Origin: Botrytis cinerea B05.10
Lineage: Eukaryota > Ascomycota > Leotiomycetes > Helotiales > Sclerotiniaceae
Reading direction: 5' to 3'
Length of the DNA stretch: 64,000 nucleotides
Assembly (NCBI RefSeq): GCF_000143535.2
Contig: NC_037319.1
Coordinates: 1 to 64,000 of the forward strand
Part shown: piece by piece, positions 57,926 through 64,000 of the stretch
Layout: each line of letters starts with the position of its first letter
How positions within the stretch are numbered: position 1 is the first letter of the stretch
The notes under the pieces: model-generated
The model's input: the letters and a program-made list of their open reading frames with translations, nothing else
The model's database searches: none
What the model was told of the DNA's origin: nothing
Made by a program: the position numbers and the translations under genes

Positions 57926-58600
57926 TCAACTTGAGTTTTCACTCCTAACTTCCGTATTCGGAAGAAGAAAGCTCTGAGAGCTATTGCTGCGCGAATTCGT
58001 CTTTTCTAGACTAAGCGCAGACATTCCGCTCGTGACATCGTCTGGTCGATTGAGACCGGAGACGGGAAAAGAATCAGTGGCCTCTGCTACTGCTTGTATA
58101 GCACGCATTGGAGAGGTTTCTCTAGACTCATTGGGATAGTCGGTCGCCCAACCACCAACAGGAATCATGTTCCTAGCTCGGGACGTACGGAAACCAGAAT
58201 CAGATTCATTCTTTATAAAATCATCTGTCTTGACAATACTGTCACCGTCCAGAGAGGCATCTGAAGCTTGCGCGCAATATTTGGCGTACTGCTCATCCGC
58301 CTTGTCAGCAGCTGCTTGTGAAATATGGGTAAAACCACGAGAATTTTTGGCTGATGTCATTTTATATGTACCATCAACATTCACCTCAAGAACATTGTAT
58401 TCTGGTTGCCTTGCCTTAGGACGTGATTCCTTCAAATCCTTGGTACTAGTATCAATGGTGCCATCGGTAACTTTTGGCGTACTGCTGGATTCACCTAGAC
58501 GATCTCGGATAGTAGTCTCTTTGGAAACTATTTTTGAACATCCTTCCTTGTCAACCACTCGCTTTTTGTAAACCTCTTCGAAGGAGGGTTGGGCGATAGT
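57926..58600 (-). CDS. Hypothetical protein, C-terminal part (5' end missing)
   Basis: An open minus-strand frame ends with a stop at 57926. Between about 58600 and 57926 its translation has natural composition (SFEEVYKKRVVDKEG, NVDGTYKMTSAKNSRGF, QAAADKADEQYAKYC, RARNMIPVGGWATDYPNES) and appears truly coding. It stays open further upstream to 59197, but there it is the exact antisense of the AT-hook gene, with Ser/Gly/Leu-rich, low-complexity character. The first methionine within the credible part is MTSAKN near 58363. No start or upstream exon is evident, so the gene seems truncated or rearranged at about 58.6 kb. The family is unknown. Confidence 0.5.
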   Translation of the reverse strand, partial: TIAQPSFEEVYKKRVVDKEGCSKIVSKETTIRDRLGESSSTPKVTDGTIDTSTKDLKESRPKARQPEYNVLEVNVDGTYKMTSAKNSRGFTHISQAAADKADEQYAKYCAQASDASLDGDSIVKTDDFIKNESDSGFRTSRARNMIPVGGWATDYPNESRETSPMRAIQAVAEATDSFPVSGLNRPDDVTSGMSALSLEKTNSRSNSSQSFLLPNTEVRSENSS

Positions 58601-60725
58601 ACGGGAAGGTGATCTTGTTGATCCTTTTGAATCTGAAGGAGATAATCCTCCACCGCCCAAGCACCGTGGCAGACCGCGTTCGAAGCTAAATAATAAAGTG
58701 GTACCGAAGCCCAGCAATAATGTGGCCCAATTAGAAGGTGATCTTGTTGATCCTTTTGAATCTGAAGGAGATAATTCTCCTCCGCTCAAGCGCCGTGGCA
58801 GACCGCGGTTAAGTCTCCGTGAAGAAGCACTCCCATTGCGTCCACAGCCATCTCCCAAAGCTACAAAGAAAGAAGCTAGAAAAGCCCCGCAGTCCCGCCG
58901 TTCCAAAATTCTTACCCAGGAATCTTCATCGAATTCAGAAGAGCTTCCTAGGGACTTGTTTGCTTCCAAGACGCGCTCTAAGCCTCTGAAATCTACTGCA
59001 AAAGGAGAGGGAAAGAGTACCTGCTCGGATGAGGACGTATTTGAGTCTAGAGCAGATGAAGAGAGTTCAAAAAGCTCTTCGGAAGATTCCCTTCCCAAAA
59101 CTAAAAAGAATAAGGGGAAAGATATTGCGCCACCTAGCGATGATGAAATGCTTGATGTCGTCGATGGCCAGCGTTCTGAAACAGGCTCGATCTCCACCGA
59201 ATGGACAGAAGAAGATCAAATTCTACTCGACTGTACATACGACTACGAGCTTTCTTCGTGGAGAAAGACAAAATCAATCTTCAATTGTACACCCTTTGAC
59301 CTATTTCCGAAGGGCATCAAGGCAGCTACTGGCCACTGGGATGGCTACCGTTCCGAAGATCGATTCATCAAGAAGGAGACTTTACTTACCATTCCACTCT
59401 GTAAATCATTGTGTACTTTGGTTTGTTTTCCGTGGTTTCATGGCGACATTGGATATGTCAAATACGCCTTGTCTTCTGCCCATAAAGCAAGATGTGGGGA
59501 GAACACTCCACTCATCGAGGAAGGAACGAGCTGTTGGACCAGCTTTGAGTCTGAATGCGAGGGTCTCTTCAATGACATGAATGATGCGGAGCTATTTCTC
59601 AGCGATGATCAACTCGAGACTTTAAAGAAACTTCTTTCGTTCCGAACATCACTTCTTGGACCTGGTAGTTATTCTACCTTTTTAGATTCAGCAATCTTCG
59701 AACAAGTTTTGGCATCTACTAGAACCGCAAAGGAAGCAGGTGACTCAATTCATCTCTTGAATGGTGATGTGCAAAACGTCATCAAAGCTTGGGATGTTTG
59801 GAACAAAGATGCTAAAAAGTACCTTCCTTCGATGGAGGACTCAAGACATTCCTGGCACAAGGCAAACAACAAAGTTTTGAAAGTACCTAAGGCTATTGTC
59901 TTGGGCTGGAAAAAGGATTGGATCCTGAAAAATAGACTCGATGCTGCAAACAAACTTGGAGAAAGATCTGTCCGCGATGATGACGATGAGGGTTCTCGTT
60001 GTGGTGATGACGATAATGGAGTTGTTCTTTGTGGTGACGATGATGATCAGCTTTTCTTCGGTGGCGATGACGATGGTAAAATTATCATTAGCAGTGACAA
60101 AGACTCCGATGATTCCGATATGGATTCTCTTCCTCAACGAAGCTCTAATGATGTAGACTCGAGAAGGGTAGAGTTGGATGATCTACCTTTGGAGAACATT
60201 TTGACTCCTGACCCGGCATCTCTGAGTTCACAAGCCCAAGGCCCAAGCCAGCCTTACTCTAAATTGAGTAAAGAAAATGCAAACTCAAATGCAAAAGCGT
60301 CAGGGACAATTCCTACAACTCAAAGTGCTCTGGTGCCGCCAGCAACAGTTCCTACAACTCAAAGTGCTCAGGTATTATCAACAACTTCATCTGACAAGGT
60401 CAACGAGAAAGATATCAAAAATTATCTGAAGATGGCTGAATTGAAAGATCTAGCGGTGTACAAAAAGATTGAGATTCTTTCCGAGGACAATATATCGATG
60501 GAGAAACTCCAAGTATCATATCCTCCAAGGAAAATTCCTGATGTATTGTACCAAATTGGTTACTTGCAAGATGATTTTGAGCCTCATGAACATGAGCTTT
60601 CTGGAGACGTTAGTATCCACATTAAGGCGAGTACTACCATTGAGAGTGGGGGGGCTACCGCTGTCGACTTATCCGACTGTGTATTGGAGGACTGGTGTGA
60701 AGGAACTGACCTCCGTACATCTTGA
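58572..60725 (+). CDS. Hypothetical AT-hook protein with tandem-duplicated N-terminus (start not found)
   Basis: The frame is open from 58572, after a TAA at 58569, to the TGA at 60725, about 717 codons. There is no ATG before MLDVVDG near 59149. The first 129 bp block (58608-58736) is repeated from 58737, so the segment GDLVDPFESEGDN followed by a GRPR AT-hook core occurs twice: KHRGRPRSK, then KRRGRPRLS. Next come a Ser/Lys/Glu-rich disordered region and a globular middle (about 59200-59970) with many Trp, Cys and Phe residues (LCTLVCFPWFHGDIGYVKYAL). An Asp-rich repeat follows (CGDDDNGVVLCGDDDDQ) and a tandem IPTTQSALVPPA/VPTTQSAQVLST. AT-hooks imply minor-groove DNA binding in the nucleus. 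The missing start means either an unseen 5' exon or truncation at a rearrangement junction. Confidence 0.6.
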   Translation, partial: TSSKEGWAIVREGDLVDPFESEGDNPPPPKHRGRPRSKLNNKVVPKPSNNVAQLEGDLVDPFESEGDNSPPLKRRGRPRLSLREEALPLRPQPSPKATKKEARKAPQSRRSKILTQESSSNSEELPRDLFASKTRSKPLKSTAKGEGKSTCSDEDVFESRADEESSKSSSEDSLPKTKKNKGKDIAPPSDDEMLDVVDGQRSETGSISTEWTEEDQILLDCTYDYELSSWRKTKSIFNCTPFDLFPKGIKAATGHWDGYRSEDRFIKKETLLTIPLCKSLCTLVCFPWFHGDIGYVKYALSSAHKARCGENTPLIEEGTSCWTSFESECEGLFNDMNDAELFLSDDQLETLKKLLSFRTSLLGPGSYSTFLDSAIFEQVLASTRTAKEAGDSIHLLNGDVQNVIKAWDVWNKDAKKYLPSMEDSRHSWHKANNKVLKVPKAIVLGWKKDWILKNRLDAANKLGERSVRDDDDEGSRCGDDDNGVVLCGDDDDQLFFGGDDDGKIIISSDKDSDDSDMDSLPQRSSNDVDSRRVELDDLPLENILTPDPASLSSQAQGPSQPYSKLSKENANSNAKASGTIPTTQSALVPPATVPTTQSAQVLSTTSSDKVNEKDIKNYLKMAELKDLAVYKKIEILSEDNISMEKLQVSYPPRKIPDVLYQIGYLQDDFEPHEHELSGDVSIHIKASTTIESGGATAVDLSDCVLEDWCEGTDLRTS
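58608..58865 (+). repeat. 129-bp tandem duplication in AT-hook coding sequence
   Basis: GGTGATCTTGTTGATCC starts at 58608 and again at 58737, a period of 129 bp (43 codons), so the frame is kept. About the first 75 bp of each unit are nearly identical. They encode the acidic DPFESEGDN motif followed by the AT-hook, and differences between units are few. The similarity fades after the second AT-hook. Confidence 0.85.
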
Positions 60726-62159
60726 ATAGAGAAGGGGGCCCGGGGGCGGTTTTACAATAGTGGTGGGAGTATGTGGGAGAAGACCCCGTGGTGGCAAATT
60801 TAATACTTTGAACAAAAATAAATTCAATTTAAATCCCTATAAAAATTTCTATTGCGTATAATACGATCTTGATATATGTATTCATTAGTGACAATACACT
60901 TATTTCGTAAGTGATGAATCAAATCGATACTTTTTAAGACCCATTCATTATTGAATTTTAATAGAAAAAAAAATAAGAGCTCGGAAAGACCTTGGAGATT
61001 TCAGGATTCTTCGAATATTAGAGTTTTAGGAAAGGTGGATGAAAGGGTATATGCGTAGGAATTAAGAGGAGGTCAAAGAGGTGAAGAAAGGAAGCGAGTA
61101 TAGAAGCTAGAGCAAGTGAAAAGTATTAGCTTAAAGTTTAAAGGGGAGTGAGGGGTAAGTCGATTACTTGAATCTCGCATGCACATGTTATCTCCTTCGC
61201 TTAACTTGCGAAAGCTATCTATTTCATGATAATTGCCAGTTGGACGCCTTGCTACTATATACTAATGTATATTTTATTTTCAATCCGTTATAGTATTTAT
61301 TGATCCCGAGGTTACTTTGCTATATTTGTGAGTTCAAATTTACCACAATAGTTTTACCAAGCTGTGGTTAGGATCATCAATTGGTTTTGGTTTTGTCATT
61401 TTATCTTCTCCCATTTTGCTATTCAATTTGTGTTGTCCAGATTTGATATGATATATACCTTTCCACGGCTACCCTTCCTTTCTTGACCACAACTTTGAAG
61501 ATCATTCTTGCATGATATAGTATCTCAATAAATCCAATATCGGGCTTTCCTCGACCCTTAGATCATTGCCCTCAAATTCGATAATACTGATATGAAGATA
61601 ATGGTTTCGATGGCTTCGGAATAGTTACCTGTGAAAACTTTAATAACTCTAGCAGACAATTTGAACAGCATTGAAATGGTTCATTTTCATTACGAGATTG
61701 GTTAACTGAGGTTCTGCGATGAGTACACTTTTTACAGCTTCTGTGAGTTATGCTGAAGTGATTGAGTTATTCATAAATATATTAGAAATACTTGAGAGGT
61801 AGTTGAAATTAAATCGGAGAACAGACACGAAAGTACAATCCCATATTCACGAGATCCTAAACTGATTGTATAGCTGAAACAATCTATGGATCGAGATATG
61901 TCAATATGAGGAAAGACATCTGTATATGGAATTTGTCTCATCTTCTTATAGATTATTCAAACCCGTTCCTCTATCACTCTCTTATTTGAGCCTTGAAACT
62001 CTTATTAAACTCAACTAAAAATTCAATCATATATCTTAACTTAAAATACCACTAAGTTAGGATTTAAAATCATGTGAATGTGTTATTATTAATTTCTATA
62101 TTAATAATTATAAGAATATAAAGGAATATAATATATTACGAGACTAACTATTTATATAT
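60726..62159. other. AT-rich gene-free flank of terminal array
   Basis: About 1.4 kb holds no supported gene or RNA. It is moderately AT-rich, becoming more so from 61980 as the tandem array approaches. A poly-G/C patch at 60732-60750 directly follows the AT-hook gene stop. Confidence 0.55.
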
Positions 62160-63065
62160 AATTTGCTATTCGACGAATGCTTATTTGTATGTATTTATCT
62201 ATTCGAGATGAATAATATTTAGGTATAATTATTTAATTTAAAAAGATTCAGGAATAATTTTATCTATTCGACGAATGCTTATTTGTATGTATTTATCTAT
62301 TCGAGATGAATAATATTTAAGTATAATTATTTAATTTAAAAAGATTCAGGAATAATTTTATCTATTCGACGAATGCTTATTTGTATGTATTTATCTATTC
62401 GAGATGAATAATACTCTAATATAATTATTTAATTTGAAAAGGTTTTAAAATAATATTATCTATTCGACAAATGCTTATTTGTATACATTTATCTATTCGA
62501 GATAAATAATACTTTAATATATTTATTCAATAAAATAATACTCTAATATATTTATTGAATAAAATAAAATTTGATTTTTGAGAAATAATATCATCTATTC
62601 GACGAATGCTTATTTATATGCATTTATCTATTCGAGGTAAATAATACTCAATTTCTTATATAATTTATATATTGAAACAATATTATCTATTCGAAATAAA
62701 TAATATTTTCATAAAATTATTAAAAATAATATTATCTATTCGACGAATACTTATTTACATATATTTATCTATTCGAAAAGAATATTATTCAATTTCTTAT
62801 ATAATTTATATATTCAAATAATATTATCTATTCGACGAATACTTATTCATATATATTTATCTATTTGAGATAAATACCTCTCTAATATATTTATTCAATT
62901 AATTAAAATTTGAATTTTTAAAAATATTATTATCTATTCGACAAATACTTATTTATATTTATTTATCTATTCGAAATAAATAACATTTTTATAAAATTAT
63001 GAAAAATTATATTATCTATTCGACGAATACTTATTTATATGTATTTATCTATTCGAGATAAATAA

Positions 63066-63176
63066 TGTCGGGGAGCGATCATTTGATTAAGTATATATAA
63101 TAGATTCATTATTCTAGAAGCATTTGGAATATTTTATGTTTTTATAGATTAATAGGAAAGTGAATTATTTTTGATA
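63066..63176. mobile_element. 111-bp inverted-repeat element, degraded copy 2
   Basis: It begins TGTCGGGGAGCGATCATTTG and matches the reverse complement of 25399-25509 over the full 111 bp without a length change. Almost all differences are C-to-T or G-to-A. It is embedded in the terminal tandem array. Confidence 0.72.
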
Positions 63177-63392
63177 TTGAATTCTAGATTCAAGTGTATT
63201 TAATTTTGAGATTCTTATTTGTATGAATTTGAATGAGGATAATTGTATTTTGAATTTGATCTTGGTAATTGATTCAATTACAATTATTGTATTTCTAGTA
63301 TTTTATATTTATAGAATTCCTATATTTATAGGATTGCTAGTTCCTTTCTAATTAGTATATATCGAATGGGTTTGTATAAAATAAGGATGGAG

Positions 63393-63503
63393 TATTAAGG
63401 AGCGATTATCTGATTGAGTATATATAATATATTCACTATTTCAGAAGCATCTGGAATACTTCATGCTTTTATGATTTAATGGGAAAGTGGATTACTCCTG
63501 ATA
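63393..63503. mobile_element. 111-bp inverted-repeat element, degraded copy 3
   Basis: It begins TATTAAGGAGCGATTATCTG and again matches the reverse complement of 25399-25509 over 111 bp, including AGAAGCATCTGGAATACTTC and GGGAAAGTGGATTACTCC. The changes are mostly transitions, in a pattern different from copy 2. It lies 327 bp from copy 2 in the same orientation. Confidence 0.72.
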
Positions 63504-64000
63504 TTATGAATAATCTTATCTATTCGATGAATACTTATTTATATACATTTATCTATTCGAGATAAATAAGACTCTAATATATTTATTCAATAAAATAAAA
63601 TTTGAAAAATGTTATTATCTATTCGACGAATACTTATTTGCATACATTTATCTATTCTAGATAAAGAATACTTTAATATATTTATTCAATTAATTAAAAT
63701 TTAAATTTAAAAATAATATTATGTATTCGAGGAAGGCTTATTTGTATGTATTTATCTATTCGGGACAAATATATTTATTCAATTAATTCAAATTCGAATT
63801 TAAAATTATATTATCTATTTGAAGAACGTTTATTTATATGTATTTATCTATTCGAGATAAATAACTCTTTAATATATTTATTTAAATAAAAGTTTAAAAA
63901 TTATATTATCTATTCGACGAACACTTACTTACATACATTTATCTATTCGAGATAAATAATATTTTCATAAGATTATTAAGAATAATCTTGTCTATTTGAC

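Larger units (their letters stand above)
62160..64000. repeat. AT-rich tandem array built on a TATTCGA motif (98-bp basic unit)
   Basis: CTATTCGACGAATGCTTATT recurs at 62166, 62264, 62362 and 62460 (last copy slightly diverged), an exact 98-bp spacing. More diverged, variably spaced units then continue to the window end. Each unit has two landmarks about 40 bp apart: the palindrome ATTCGACGAAT and ATTTATCTATTCGAGAT(G/A)AAT. Later units differ mainly by transitions and indels in AT tracts. Two 111-bp inverted-repeat elements lie inside the array at 63066 and 63393. There is no coding capacity. The array continues beyond the window. Confidence 0.88.

Noticed and set aside
58600..59197. Minus-strand extension of the 57926 frame
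   Set aside because: It is the exact antisense of the AT-hook coding region and has a Ser/Gly/Leu-rich shadow composition.
62160..64000. CRISPR-like array
   Set aside because: The regular spacing comes from whole 98-bp tandem units in a eukaryotic telomeric chromosome; there are no unique spacers between short repeats.

Overview
The window starts at a chromosome end. Bases 1-100 are an uninterrupted CCCTAA telomere array, and the rest is nuclear DNA of a filamentous ascomycete. Short GT-AG introns of about 45-140 nt, intron-rich small genes, RIP-like AT-rich blocks and a very large PKS-NRPS gene fit a Pezizomycotina genome. The fragmented, AT-rich gene-poor blocks would suit Leotiomycetes (Sclerotiniaceae-like), but that placement is inference and was not tested.

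Subtelomere (0.1-22 kb). A five-exon rhodopsin-like integral membrane protein gene (minus) is followed by a 14-TM-type MFS exporter (plus), a small EthD-domain protein (minus) and a five-exon hybrid PKS-NRPS (plus, 4053 residues by my exon model: KS-AT-DH-MT-KR-ACP-C-A-T-R). Together these look like a compact secondary-metabolite locus. The PKS has no cis enoylreductase, and neither a trans-ER nor a pathway transcription factor is visible in the window. A 5'-truncated gene remnant follows at 22.0-22.5 kb.

Middle (23-46 kb). Conserved housekeeping genes are interspersed with degenerate DNA. The housekeeping genes are mitochondrial NADH-cytochrome b5 reductase (MCR1 type), 6-phosphogluconolactonase, and a PHO13-type 4-nitrophenylphosphatase/phosphoglycolate phosphatase. 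Three unassigned genes are present: a coiled-coil protein, a CCHC zinc-knuckle protein and a 283-aa protein. Between them lie a badly decayed Ty3/gypsy gag-pol remnant (32.3-34.9 kb) and an MFS pseudogene (35.1-35.85 kb).

Right part (46-64 kb). A TPR-MYND-SET protein, a classical short-chain dehydrogenase and an amidohydrolase with two in-frame stops come first. Next are two oppositely oriented open frames that meet near 58.6 kb without start codons, one of them carrying tandem AT-hooks. The window ends in a long AT-rich array of tandem repeats (62.16-64 kb) built on a TATTCGA motif.

Repeats give the clearest structural story. A diverged segmental duplication (about 49.4-50.6 kb versus 56.5-57.7 kb) has one copy interrupted by a 455-bp terminal-inverted-repeat element flanked by TA, while the other copy preserves the empty site. 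A separate 111-bp inverted-repeat element occurs once intact (25.4 kb) and twice in transition-mutated form inside the terminal array. All exon borders were built by eye from splice motifs and family conservation; no alignment or transcript data were available.
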